Assembly: GCF_004348455.1 (NCBI RefSeq)
Contig: NZ_SMKA01000038.1
Location: 1 to 44,600 of the forward strand
Length of the DNA stretch: 44,600 nucleotides
Reading direction: 5' to 3'
Origin: Kribbella albertanoniae
GTDB lineage: Bacteria; Actinomycetota; Actinomycetes; Propionibacteriales; Kribbellaceae
Of this stretch, positions 7,877-17,479 are shown piece by piece. The translations under genes were made by a program, and so were the position numbers. The notes under the pieces are model-generated. The model was given only the letters and a program-made list of their open reading frames with translations, searched no databases and was not told the DNA's origin. Each line of letters begins with the position of its first letter. Within the stretch, counting starts at the first letter, position 1.

Positions 7877-8836
7877 GTGCCGAAGCTTTACACCAGACAG
7901 ACAGTGCACGCGTCAGCGGCCGTGGCTATGTTGCTTGTCGGGCTTTTGACGGTGCCCCCGGCATCCGCAAGGGAGAAGGCCGGTCACGACGCGGCTGCGA
8001 CGGGTGCCACGATGACCAGCGAGGTGAATGGCTTGACGACGACGACCAAGCCGTATATCTCCGCCGTTGCCTACTGTCCTGCGGGTACGACCATCACCGG
8101 GGTTGGCTTTAGCGTGCACCCCTTCTTGAGTGCTGCGGGCGGTACCCAGCGAAGGATAGTTGTCAGGAAAGCGAGGCCGGTGCAAATTGTCACCAGTAGC
8201 GGAGTGGTCAGATGGGGCGCATGGGTCAGCGCGCGTCGGCCCGAGCAGCCGGCCCACAATCAGACCTACACAGAGTGGGGTGTGATCGCCAAGGCGTATT
8301 GCTCGTCGCCGCTGGCCGGGCATCAAATTGTAAGGCGCCAGACCACCATTACTGGAGCCAGCGAGTGGGAGGCACGTGCTGAATGTCCGCAGGACAAGGT
8401 GGCCATCGGTTCGGGCTACGAGACACAACTTAGTGACGAGCGGAACGAGGTGGTCCTCGATTCAATGATCCCTGGTGTGAACTCGGTGTCCACTAAGGCG
8501 TTCTTTAGTCATGTAGGTGGATCGGCAAACTGGATACTCGATACCTATGCTATTTGTGCGTATCCGGTGGCCAATCGCTCGGTGACATCGAACTTCAAGC
8601 TTGGCAATCCCAGCGGAAACTCTGACGTAAAGGGCCAATGTCCGCTCGGCACCTTGTTCCTGAGCCCCGGGTTCGACCTGGTCAACTCGCTCGGGCAGGT
8701 CCGCGTCAGCAGATCAGCGATCGAGAACTCGTTCCTGGGTGGCCATGGGTGGTCGAACGCCTCGGCAAACGAGGATCTGGATGGCACTGATCTGGCGTGG
8801 ACATTACAAACCTTCGCTGTTTGCGCAACCATCTGA
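7877..8836 (+). CDS. Secreted protein with three cysteine-bounded repeats
   Basis: The 319-residue protein starts with GTG 7877 (GGAG about 8 nt upstream). A Sec signal peptide runs to about residue 31, with hydrophobic core VAMLLVGLL and cleavage after PASA. The mature part has three similar modules of about 90 residues. They open with CPAGTTITGVGF, CPQDKVAIGSGYE and CPLGTLFLSPGF, and close with AKAYC, YAICA and FAVCA, so each module starts and ends with a Cys, perhaps a disulfide. The pattern resembles beta-rich repeats seen in many secreted actinobacterial proteins of unknown role. It lies upstream of, and co-oriented with, the RHS region, so it may be a surface partner; this is only context. 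No catalytic motif was found. Confidence 0.8.
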   Translation: MPKLYTRQTVHASAAVAMLLVGLLTVPPASAREKAGHDAAATGATMTSEVNGLTTTTKPYISAVAYCPAGTTITGVGFSVHPFLSAAGGTQRRIVVRKARPVQIVTSSGVVRWGAWVSARRPEQPAHNQTYTEWGVIAKAYCSSPLAGHQIVRRQTTITGASEWEARAECPQDKVAIGSGYETQLSDERNEVVLDSMIPGVNSVSTKAFFSHVGGSANWILDTYAICAYPVANRSVTSNFKLGNPSGNSDVKGQCPLGTLFLSPGFDLVNSLGQVRVSRSAIENSFLGGHGWSNASANEDLDGTDLAWTLQTFAVCATI

Positions 8837-9145
8837 CCCGCAGTCGGCCAGTTCTAGATGTACTTCCCAGGCAGGCTGGTTAGGCCGGTGATCTTGCGCC
8901 CGTCCGACCTGATATCCCGGATGCGCCACGCCGTGGCTGAAGCCATGGGGGTCATCCTGGATGTCGCCGGCGAACGCTCTCCAGGACGGGCTAAGCGAAC
9001 AGACTGACGCGGATCCCACATTCCGCTGACCCGGAGCGGTGGGCGCTGACTCGTGATCCCTCCGTTAGAAACGGAGCCTCGATGATCCGTTGGCGTCGGC
9101 TCATGAGTACTGATCAATAGTTGCCTATTCCTTGGAGGATGCGTG
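8837..9145. repeat. Untranslated stretch with first copy of the RHS leader
   Basis: From about 9001 to 9145 the sequence is an imperfect copy of about 10582-10729, the region just before the intact RHS gene. Shared landmarks are a GACG(C/T)GGATCCC block, ATTCCGCTGA, a TGATCCC block and the ribosome-site string TTGGAGG followed by TGCGTGATGTGG. A small hairpin CTCCGTT-AGA-AACGGAG (9060-9076) occurs only in this copy. Bases 8837-9000 hold nothing recognisable. Confidence 0.7.
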
Positions 9146-9406
9146 ATGTGGAATCGTCGACGGCTTTCGCGTTGCAGGGCTGGGTGGAGTGCGTGGGTGG
9201 CCTTGATGCTGGTTTCGGCTTTGTTGTCGACGGAATTCATCGGCAAGGCAACCGCAGACGTGACAGACGATGTGGCGGCAGGCCCGCTGCCGTTGCCGTC
9301 CTATGACGCAGTGATCGTGGTGGGTGCCTCCGCGACCATGGCTGCCGGGCGGTGTTGGGCACTTCGCCCGGTGCATTCAATGTCGGTAAGGTTGAGCCAC
9401 GACTAA
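9146..9406 (+). pseudogene. Truncated duplicate of the RHS gene 5' end
   Basis: The 86-residue frame (MWNRRRLSRC) is a close copy of the first residues of the intact RHS protein at 10730: a signal peptide, then FIGKATADVTDDVAAGPLPL against FIGKASAEMTGAVVRGPLPL, and the same PSYD and SATxAAG motifs. A frameshift near 9350 changes the frame just before the block that reads ASPGAFDVG in the intact gene. Homology is then lost where IS630 transposase sequence begins at about 9411. A former tandem RHS gene was therefore cut off after its first about 80 codons. The signal peptide is intact, so a short exported peptide could still be made. Confidence 0.85.
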
Positions 9407-9410
9407 GCTA

Positions 9411-9745
9411 AGTCCGCCACGGCACCACCAGCCTGTTCGCCGTGTTGAACCTGTCCAGCGGGTCTAACATCGCCCAGCACTACCGCCGGCACCGTCACCA
9501 CGAGTTCCTGCGGTTCCTGAACCTGATCGATGCCGCCGTTCCCAAGCACCTCGATCTGCACCTCGTGCTCGACAACTACAGCACCACAAGACTCCGAAGG
9601 CGAAGGAGTGGCAGATCTGCCACCCCCGCTTCCACCTGCACTTCACCACCAGCAGCTCCTGGCTCAACCTCTCCGAACGCTGGTCCGCCGAACTCACCAA
9701 CCGCAAACTCCGAGCTCCGCCCACCGGATCGCTGGGCCACTTTGA
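9411..9745 (+). mobile_element. IS630-family transposase relic A
   Basis: Translated pieces read LFAVLNLSSGSNIAQHYRRH, HEFLRFLNLIDAAVPKHLDL and HLVLDNYST, the conserved middle of IS630-type DDE transposases including the second Asp region. Downstream, frames shift repeatedly, though the block corresponding to FHLHFTPTSSSWLNLxERW is still visible. The N-terminal helix-turn-helix and the first Asp are absent. It directly abuts the truncated RHS copy. No terminal inverted repeats could be assigned. Confidence 0.75.
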
Positions 9746-9894
9746 GGCCGGCGGACGAAGTCGATCAAGGCGGCCAACTGGGACTCATCGCTGCGGCCTG
9801 AACGCATGGCTGGAGCGCAGCCGTTGATCGTCCGCGACTCGCGGGTGCTGGAGCAGGTGCCCGCCACGCTTGCCATTGTGCGTTCGGGTTGATG

Positions 9895-10545
9895 CTGCAC
9901 GCGATCTAGACGTGGAATCTCTCGACGAATCCGTTGCTCGTGGACAAGGCCCGTGACGTCGTCGAGTTTGTACAGGGCTCCGCCGGAGAACGCGCTGGTG
10001 CTCGCGGTGGACGAGAAGTCCCAGATGCAGGCGATCGACCGTGCCGCGCCGATTCTGCCGATCACGCCGACGACGCCGGCTCGGATGACCCACGAATACG
10101 TCCGGCAGGTCGCCCACCTACCTGTTCGCCGCGCTCGGCTCTCCACTGGGTCGGTGATCGCCCAGCGCTACCGCCGGCACCCGGCATGAGAGGTTCTTGC
10201 GCTTCCTGAACCTGAATCGATGCCGCCGCCCCCAAAGACCTGGACCTGCATCTGGTGTTGGACAGCTACGCCATCTAGATGCCCCCGAAGATGAGGGAGT
10301 GTCTGATCCGCGATCTCCAGTTCCACCTGCACGTCACCGCCACCAGAAGTCCAAGCCCAACCTCGTGGAGCGCTGGTTCGCCGAACCTGACCAACCGCAA
10401 GCTCCGGCGATCCGCGCGTCACTCCGTCGTCGACAGCGAAGCTGACCTCCGCGACAGCTGGATCAACGAATGGCGCGCCGCCCCAAACCCAAGGCTGTCG
10501 GCCAGATCCTCGACAGCCCTCGCCGCATACTGCACACGAACTAGC
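9895..10545 (+). mobile_element. IS630-family transposase relic B
   Basis: A second decayed copy, retaining more of the catalytic domain than relic A: TWNLSTNPLLVDKARDVV, then ENALVLAVDEKSQMQAIDRA (first catalytic Asp in VDEKSQ), TPARMTHEYVR, STGSVIAQRYRRHP, LDLHLVLDSYAI, NLVERWFAE and a C-terminal AAYCTR. At least five frame changes and stops separate the pieces. It lies between the truncated RHS copy and the intact RHS gene. The two relics are similar but not adjacent duplicates; they may be two insertions or one duplicated with the RHS leader. Confidence 0.8.
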
Positions 10546-10729
10546 AACTCGCGACACGAGGGCCGGAGGGGGACGCGTGATCATGCTGACGTGGATCCCG
10601 TATTCCGCTGATTCGTAGCGGCGATCTCTAACTCTTGATCCCATCCGCCAGCAGCGAGGCCTTGGCGATCCGATGGTGGGGGTTACTGCGTACTTGCGTG
10701 TACGTCGTCTATTGCTTGGAGGTTGCGTG

Positions 10730-13700
10730 ATGTGGAGAACTCGACGACTTTGGCACAGCAAGGCTGCCTGGAGTGCGTGCGTGGCCTTAATACTGGTGTC
10801 GGGTTCGGTATCGACGGACTTCATCGGCAAAGCATCCGCAGAGATGACAGGCGCTGTGGTGAGGGGGCCGTTGCCGTTACCATCGTATGACCCGGCGATC
10901 GTGGCGGGTCCGTCGGCGACGGTGGCGGCTGGTGCGGCGGCGTTCGGCGCCTCGCCTGGTGCATTTGATGTGGGTGAGGATGGCTCCTCGCGGTATTCGG
11001 TGCCGTTGAAGGTTGTGGCGGGGCGTGGTGGGTATCAGCCGAGTTTGGCGTTGACTTATAGCGGTGAGGTTGGCAACGGCCACGTTGGTGTGGGTTTTGG
11101 TCTTAGCGGTGTATCGCGGATTGATCGTTGTGTGACGACGGCATTGGATGGTGCTGGGCAGGGGGAGGGGCCGCAGTTGGCTGATGAGGACCGGTTGTGT
11201 CTGGATGGGCAGAAGCTGGTTCTGGTGGGAGGCACTTATGGCGGGCAGCTTGCGGAGTATCGGACGTTTCCGGATACGCATGTGCGGGTGAGGTCGTTCC
11301 GGGCGTTTGGGACGCCGGCGTCGGTGAAGGGGCCAACGCATTTCACTGTGGAGACCGGTAATGGGGAGACGTTGACGTTCGGTGTTGGGGGGACGGTTGC
11401 GTCGGTGCCGTCGGGCAGTGATCGGGTGAATGTGTCATGGTTTTTGGCGCGTTCGGAGAATCGTTCGGGGAATGTGATCGAGTACCGGTATGAGACTCGG
11501 ACAGTGTCGGCGTTGAATCCGTCCGAGGTGGAGCGGTGGCTGGCGTCTGTTGAGTACGGCGATGTCGGCAAGTTGGATCGTAGGGTCGAGTTCGGGTACT
11601 TAACGCGCCCGGATCCGCTGCATGGGTTCATGTTTGGTGTTCGGCAGGAGAACTTGCGCCGGCTGGTCAAGGTGACGATGAGTGTTGATGCCGGCGCTGG
11701 GTTTAAGACGGCTCGTAGCTACCGGCTAGATTATCAGAACCGTGGTTCGTCGAAGACGAGCAAGTTGGAACAAATCACGGAGTGCGGGGCGGCGGAGGCT
11801 GGCTGTATGCGGCCGACGAGGTTTGAATGGTCGGAGGGAATTGGGGGGTTCAATTCGGGGCATGTGCAGTCGTCGCCGTCGCAGTCTTTGGTGCCGAGCA
11901 CGGCTACGAGTCAGTTGGTGACTGCGGATTTGACGGGAGATGGGCGGACGGATCTGGCATGGCCGGAGGCGAATGGTTGGCAATATCTCGCGGCGCTGGC
12001 AGGGTCGCCGGATAAGCGTTATCGCAGCAAGGTGACGGCCGGTGGCACTTTCGCGAGTGGGGCGACTGCGACGGCGTTTCCGGTGGACTTCGATCAGGAT
12101 GGCCGGGTGGATCTGATTCCGCGGACGGCGGATCCGGGGGTGTGGCGGCCGTTCTTGACGCGTGGCAGTCTGTCGGTGCAGCGGGTGCAGACCGCATACA
12201 CCGGCGGATTGACCAATGCATGTTGTGGTGGGGCCAAGGGCACTGGGTTCTTCGGTGACTTCAACGGCGACGGCGATCAGGACGTGCTGGAGTACCGCAA
12301 CCCGACCGGTAGTACCGGCAACAAGTGGTCATGGCGGCAGCGGTCGGGAAAGGTCGGTGTTCTGGGTAATGACGCGGACAACCCGGAGAATGTGGCGTTC
12401 AGTGCACCGAAGGAGCTGGCGGCGCTGGCCAATCTGACTCCCGACAAGGTGCTGGTGCTGGATATCGATGGTGACGGCCGTGACGAGGTTGTGTTCCGGC
12501 TGTTCTCCACATCGGCCGTGGTGTGGGATGTGGCGCGTGACAGGTCGCATCCGGCCGGGAGCGGCGCCCTGTCGGCGCGGGTGCTGGGCCTTGACTTGAA
12601 GGTGATGGACCTCAACGGTGATGGTCTGGCCGACCTGGTGACCAATGGGCAAGGTGACAACGACGAAGTCAAGGAAGGTCAGCTGTATTATCGGTTGAAC
12701 ACTGGCCGCGGGTTTACCTCGGTGCAGCCGATGGGAATTTCGCTGCCGGTGGACGGGCTGGCAGTCTCCGAGGTTGCCGACGCCGACAACGATGGGCGGC
12801 AGGATCTATTGATCCCGCGGCTGCGACCGACCGGCGGCGGCTTGCCGGTCTATGACGGGCTGGAATTGGTCCGGGGCTCTTTCACCACGGCTGGCGGCAT
12901 GGTGTTCGCGAAGTCGGGAACCCAGGTCTCGTTCGCGTCACGGACGGCTGAGGCTCTCGCGATTCAGGGCTTCCGGGTCATCGATGCGGACGGTGACGCG
13001 CTGGACGATCTGATCTTGATCGACCGATCCGATATCGACGAGGCGCCAGCGACGCTAAAGCTATTCACGCACAACGATGGCAGTGTGGACCGCAAGCCTG
13101 ACCTGCTCGCCGCGATCCGGGACGGAAATCAGTTCCAAGCCAATGGTGCGCCGGCGTTCTACCCGACGGTGCGCATCAGGTACTCGCCGCGGACCGATGC
13201 CACGGTATATGAGCCCGGCACCTGTGGCCAGCAGGACTCCAGGGTGTGCCTCCCCGCGGACGGGCGGTATGTCGTGAGTCATGTGGAGCGGGATACCGCG
13301 GCAACTCTCGGCGCGTCGGTTAGTGTGTCGCGCTACGTCTACCGCGACGGGCGTGCTGACAAGCGCAGCCAGCGATTCCTCGGATACGCCGAGCGCCGAG
13401 TCTTCACTACCGTGGCAGGCAACGCCGCGCCGCTAATCGAACGGTTCTTCTACTCCAACACGTCAGCCCAGTTTGACCCGCGGCTGGAAGAACAATGGAC
13501 TGTCACCACGCTACCCAATGGGCAGCAATCCCTCGAACAGGCCGAATTCTACTGGACAATCAAAACAACCAGCCCGGCCGGCAATTTTTTCTCCTACGCT
13601 CATACTCAACACCGAACCTACGAGTTTCCGACCATGTGCTGCCTCGGTACCATGGCACGGTCGGCCTTCGAGGCACAAAACAAGCAACCATTCCGGCACG

Positions 13701-16700
13701 GGTCGCGGTCCGTTTTGGATATGGATGTCTATGGCAATGTACGAGAAGAGACAACCAGGGTTAATGGTCATGAGAAACAGATGACGGTCAGTTTCACCCC
13801 CGACGTCGACACCGTGAATTGGCTGATCTCACGGCCCAAGCAGATCAAGGTGAAGGACCGGGTCGTGCTGGCAGGTGACGCGGTGGCTGAGCAGACCCGA
13901 ACGAGCGACTTGTCCTTTGACCCCGGTCACGTCAGGGTCCGCCAGCAGAAGTCCTATGGGGCAGATCCTGGTCAAGGTCCGGTGTTGATCACTGATGTTG
14001 GTTATGACGGTTCGGGCAATGTGAACCGGGTCACGCATACCGACCAGGCGACTGCTGAGGTGCGCGAGGCGACGGCGGTGCATGACCCGGCCGGGTTCCC
14101 GCACGCGACGATGAACGCGGCCGGGTTTGTGTCCCGCACGGGGTATGACCCGGTCCTGGGTGTCGCTAAGGTCGGGGTCGACCTGAACGGGCTGCGCACC
14201 GACCTGACCTACGACACACTGGGCCGGCTGCGTGCGGTTCGGTCGCCCAGCGGAGCGGTTCAGACCACCGACTACGTTCATGAACAGGTCGGTGAAGAGT
14301 TTCTGCGCCGCACGCAGGTCACGGACGGCACCGGCGCGTCGAGCCAAACTGTGATCGACCGGGCAGGGCGGGTCAGGATCGAGCGGTTCAAGGGGTTCGA
14401 CGGCAAGCAGCGCCAGCGCGAGTATGCCTATGAGGCCCGCGGCAACTTGGTCAGTCGGACCGATTACCACACGGTCGGAGCCGGGGTGACGCAGACCAGT
14501 TTTGAGTACGATGACGCGGGCCGAGTCGTGTACTCCAGGGACGCCAAGAACGCAGTTCGGGTCTGGTCTTATGACGGACTCAAGACCACTGCGACCGATC
14601 CGCGTGGCAACAAGACGCGCGCTGAGACTGATCAGCGTGGCCAGGTGGTCCGTGCAGTCGATGGTGTCGGTAGCACGGCGGAAGCCGCGCGTGGGTATGC
14701 CTATGGTGCGTTTGGGACTTTGCTGTCCAGCCAGACCGAGGGTGTCACGGCGAGCCGGAACACGTTCAGCTACGACGATCTTGGCAACATGTCGACCAGA
14801 ACTGATCCTGAGCGTGGCACGTCGACCAGCAGCTATAACGCGTTTGGTGAGGTCACCGGGACGGTTGATGCGTTGGGTCGTGACACGGTCCTCGACTATG
14901 ACGTGTTGGGGCGGCCGACGTCGGCGACGGTGAAGCTGGGCGGTGCGGTGCGCAGCGTGCAGACGAGCACTTATGACGCTGACGGATCGCGGGGATCCCG
15001 GAACGGGACCTTGCGGCGCACTGAGCGGACCGATCACACCCTGGGTGGTGCGCAGTCGACATCGATCGGGTACTCCTACGACGATCTCGGCCGGTTGAGC
15101 AGTACCGTCAACACTCTCCCGGCGGCCTCCAATCCAACGATCAACGAATCCATGTCAACTGCCTACGAATATGACCAGGACGGCCGGGTGACTGGGGTTC
15201 GGTACCCGACGCTGCCCGGACAGACAGCCGGGGTGAAAGTCGCCTACGACTACAGCCCGGCCGCGACAAGCAACGGGCGCATGACCAGGGTCCGCACGGT
15301 CGAGCCGGCTGCCGATGCGCAGGTGCTGTGGACAGCCAAGGACACCGACGACCGTGATCGCCTGACCGTCGAGGAGGCCGGCGACGGGGTCACCGATACC
15401 CGGCTCTTCGACCCACTGAACCGAGTGGTCGAGAACAAGGTGATCACCAACGCTGCGGACTCCAGCCCTGGAAAGCTGCTTAATTCTGAGGTCTACACAT
15501 ATGACGGCGCAGGCAACCTCACCGACCGCCTTCGCAAAGACGACGGCCTAATCTCTTTCAGCGAGTCGTTCGCATACGACGCACTTGACCGAGTGATCTC
15601 TGCCTACGTCCCGCCGGTCGAGGCCTGTCCTCAACCCGAGTCTTGCGGCGGTCCAGGCAACAACAGCGCTGGCCAGAGTGGGACCCACCGCAAGTCAAGG
15701 GCCACAGCGCCTGGGCGGACCGGCGCGGACGTGGTGTTCCCTCCAACAGTGTTGTCCGACACGTGGTCCTACGACAAGCTCGGCAACATAGTTAGCAGCA
15801 AACGCCGCGGCGCTTACACCTACGACTCGCAGAAACCGACCCAGGTGATGTCGGTGACCGGTGGGATCTTCGGCGACCGTGCCTACGGCTACGACTCAGT
15901 CGGTAATCAGATCACCCGGCCGGGTACTCAAGTGAGCTACAACGACTTCGACCTGCCGGCGAAACTCACCCCCACGAGCGGCGAGGCCACCACGTTCCTC
16001 TACTACGGAACCGGCGAACGTGCCCAGAAAACCACCGCAACCGGCAGCACGACCTACCTGCCCGGGCTCTACGAACGGCACCGGACCCCGACCAAGACCG
16101 AGCATCGGCTCCTGATCGACACCGGCGGCAGCACCAGTGCGGTGCTGCGCTACGAACAAGCAACCCCCAGCGCCCCAGTCGCTAAGAAGCCAGCCGTGTT
16201 CAACCACACCGACCGGCTCGGCTCGACCAGCCTCGTCACCGCCAACGACAACACCACCGGAGGCTTCAAAGCAGGCATCAAGGAAACCCGCAGCTACGAC
16301 GCGTTCGGGCTACCCCGCCACCAAGACTGGTCTAAGGGAGACGCCGGGTACGTCGGCCTCGAGCAAATGACCGTAGACCAGGGCTACACCGGCCACAACG
16401 AGGACCGCGAACTTGGCCTCACCAATATGAAGGGACGCATTTACGACGCCACCCTCGGCCGGTTCCTCACCCCCGACCCCAACGTCGATGGAGCCACACC
16501 CAGTCAGGCCTGGAACCGCTATACCTACGTCTCTAACAACCCTGCTACCCACAACGACCCCACTGGCCTCACCTACTGCCTCGGTGGACTACTCGAGTTC
16601 CACTGCGACGGTGGAGGCGGCAACATCTTCGGAGACAACCCCGGAGGCTCTGGCAACCCCGGCACCGGACAAACCTGGAAATTCAAAACCTACGAGATCC

Positions 16701-17479
16701 GGACAATCACCACACCCCAGCCATGCGCCACAGGCTGCGAACTCCCCACCCACGACGTCACCGCAGTCGCCGGCTCCGAACCCCCAACCATCAACCGCGA
16801 AAAGGCCACACCCACACCCTCGACACACGTACGCATCAACGACGCCGAAGTAGACGCCATCCGCGCCGCCGAATGCGGCCCCGGCGGCACCCTCTGCGCC
16901 GACGAAGTCACCATCATCGGCCACCCCGAAGAACCCACCGAACCCACCGAAACAATCACCGTCGAAGACCACCCCGAAGACAACCCACCCTCTCCCATCG
17001 GCGGGGCAGTGGACGTCTGTGAGGGCGCCGAAGGCTTCTGTTCTGCGCTGGACAATTTCGGGGCCAGGGTCTGGGATCTCCTCGGCGTCAAGAGCGAGGG
17101 CACCAAAGACGCAATCATGATGGGCCTCGGCAACGTCGGCGCGCTGGCCATGGCGGGTGCGTTCAGCGGTTCGGGAACGATAGATCCCTCGAAGGTCCGC
17201 TTCTCGCAAGCCTCTGCCCGTCAGACGTTCGCCAACGGTGGGTCGGTCCTCGGACTCGCTGCGCAACTGAAGGCCGGTACCGTACAGCCCTCTTCAATCC
17301 CGCCGATCCGCATCTTCCAGAAGGGCGGGCAGACCTACACTCTCGACAACCGTCGGCTGGCTGCATTTCAAAAGGCGGGTGTGGACGTCCCCTACGTTCG
17401 TGCAACTCCTCAAGAAGTGAAGGATGAGGGGTGGAAGTTCACCACCAAAAACCAAGGTACGTCGATCAGACTCAAATGA
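10730..17479 (+). CDS. Giant secreted RHS-repeat protein with variable C-terminal toxin-like domain
   Basis: The start ATG 10730 has GGAGG 7 nt upstream; an adjacent in-frame GTG at 10727 is less well spaced. The 2249-residue protein has a signal peptide (about 1-35), an SpvB/TcdB-like N-terminal domain (about 75-135, GYQPSLALTYSGEVGNGHVG) and seven FG-GAP/VCBS calcium-binding-like repeats (about 400, 453, 510, 577, 626, 683, 751; for example DLTGDGRTDL, DADNDGRQDL). A mid-domain follows (about 845-905), then many YD/RHS repeats (about 1087-1757) and the RHS core end (GRFLTPDPNVDG about 1910, NDPTGL about 1946). The last about 300 residues are non-RHS. Their end (about 2154-2249, with LDNRRLAAFQKAG and KFTTKN) looks like a ParB/sulfiredoxin-like toxin domain. 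In this family the RHS shell encloses and releases the toxin. The 3' third has a very different base composition from the 5' third. Toxic activity is inferred. Confidence 0.93.
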   Translation: MWRTRRLWHSKAAWSACVALILVSGSVSTDFIGKASAEMTGAVVRGPLPLPSYDPAIVAGPSATVAAGAAAFGASPGAFDVGEDGSSRYSVPLKVVAGRGGYQPSLALTYSGEVGNGHVGVGFGLSGVSRIDRCVTTALDGAGQGEGPQLADEDRLCLDGQKLVLVGGTYGGQLAEYRTFPDTHVRVRSFRAFGTPASVKGPTHFTVETGNGETLTFGVGGTVASVPSGSDRVNVSWFLARSENRSGNVIEYRYETRTVSALNPSEVERWLASVEYGDVGKLDRRVEFGYLTRPDPLHGFMFGVRQENLRRLVKVTMSVDAGAGFKTARSYRLDYQNRGSSKTSKLEQITECGAAEAGCMRPTRFEWSEGIGGFNSGHVQSSPSQSLVPSTATSQLVTADLTGDGRTDLAWPEANGWQYLAALAGSPDKRYRSKVTAGGTFASGATATAFPVDFDQDGRVDLIPRTADPGVWRPFLTRGSLSVQRVQTAYTGGLTNACCGGAKGTGFFGDFNGDGDQDVLEYRNPTGSTGNKWSWRQRSGKVGVLGNDADNPENVAFSAPKELAALANLTPDKVLVLDIDGDGRDEVVFRLFSTSAVVWDVARDRSHPAGSGALSARVLGLDLKVMDLNGDGLADLVTNGQGDNDEVKEGQLYYRLNTGRGFTSVQPMGISLPVDGLAVSEVADADNDGRQDLLIPRLRPTGGGLPVYDGLELVRGSFTTAGGMVFAKSGTQVSFASRTAEALAIQGFRVIDADGDALDDLILIDRSDIDEAPATLKLFTHNDGSVDRKPDLLAAIRDGNQFQANGAPAFYPTVRIRYSPRTDATVYEPGTCGQQDSRVCLPADGRYVVSHVERDTAATLGASVSVSRYVYRDGRADKRSQRFLGYAERRVFTTVAGNAAPLIERFFYSNTSAQFDPRLEEQWTVTTLPNGQQSLEQAEFYWTIKTTSPAGNFFSYAHTQHRTYEFPTMCCLGTMARSAFEAQNKQPFRHGSRSVLDMDVYGNVREETTRVNGHEKQMTVSFTPDVDTVNWLISRPKQIKVKDRVVLAGDAVAEQTRTSDLSFDPGHVRVRQQKSYGADPGQGPVLITDVGYDGSGNVNRVTHTDQATAEVREATAVHDPAGFPHATMNAAGFVSRTGYDPVLGVAKVGVDLNGLRTDLTYDTLGRLRAVRSPSGAVQTTDYVHEQVGEEFLRRTQVTDGTGASSQTVIDRAGRVRIERFKGFDGKQRQREYAYEARGNLVSRTDYHTVGAGVTQTSFEYDDAGRVVYSRDAKNAVRVWSYDGLKTTATDPRGNKTRAETDQRGQVVRAVDGVGSTAEAARGYAYGAFGTLLSSQTEGVTASRNTFSYDDLGNMSTRTDPERGTSTSSYNAFGEVTGTVDALGRDTVLDYDVLGRPTSATVKLGGAVRSVQTSTYDADGSRGSRNGTLRRTERTDHTLGGAQSTSIGYSYDDLGRLSSTVNTLPAASNPTINESMSTAYEYDQDGRVTGVRYPTLPGQTAGVKVAYDYSPAATSNGRMTRVRTVEPAADAQVLWTAKDTDDRDRLTVEEAGDGVTDTRLFDPLNRVVENKVITNAADSSPGKLLNSEVYTYDGAGNLTDRLRKDDGLISFSESFAYDALDRVISAYVPPVEACPQPESCGGPGNNSAGQSGTHRKSRATAPGRTGADVVFPPTVLSDTWSYDKLGNIVSSKRRGAYTYDSQKPTQVMSVTGGIFGDRAYGYDSVGNQITRPGTQVSYNDFDLPAKLTPTSGEATTFLYYGTGERAQKTTATGSTTYLPGLYERHRTPTKTEHRLLIDTGGSTSAVLRYEQATPSAPVAKKPAVFNHTDRLGSTSLVTANDNTTGGFKAGIKETRSYDAFGLPRHQDWSKGDAGYVGLEQMTVDQGYTGHNEDRELGLTNMKGRIYDATLGRFLTPDPNVDGATPSQAWNRYTYVSNNPATHNDPTGLTYCLGGLLEFHCDGGGGNIFGDNPGGSGNPGTGQTWKFKTYEIRTITTPQPCATGCELPTHDVTAVAGSEPPTINREKATPTPSTHVRINDAEVDAIRAAECGPGGTLCADEVTIIGHPEEPTEPTETITVEDHPEDNPPSPIGGAVDVCEGAEGFCSALDNFGARVWDLLGVKSEGTKDAIMMGLGNVGALAMAGAFSGSGTIDPSKVRFSQASARQTFANGGSVLGLAAQLKAGTVQPSSIPPIRIFQKGGQTYTLDNRRLAAFQKAGVDVPYVRATPQEVKDEGWKFTTKNQGTSIRLK

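Noticed and set aside
8837..9000. Possible coding relic (HAVAEAMGVILDVAGERSPG)
   Set aside because: The stretch looks protein-like but matches no family I can name and has no ribosome site.
13829..15037. 402-aa minus-strand open frame inside the RHS gene
   Set aside because: Shadow of the YD-repeat region; low-complexity Arg/Pro composition and no start signal.
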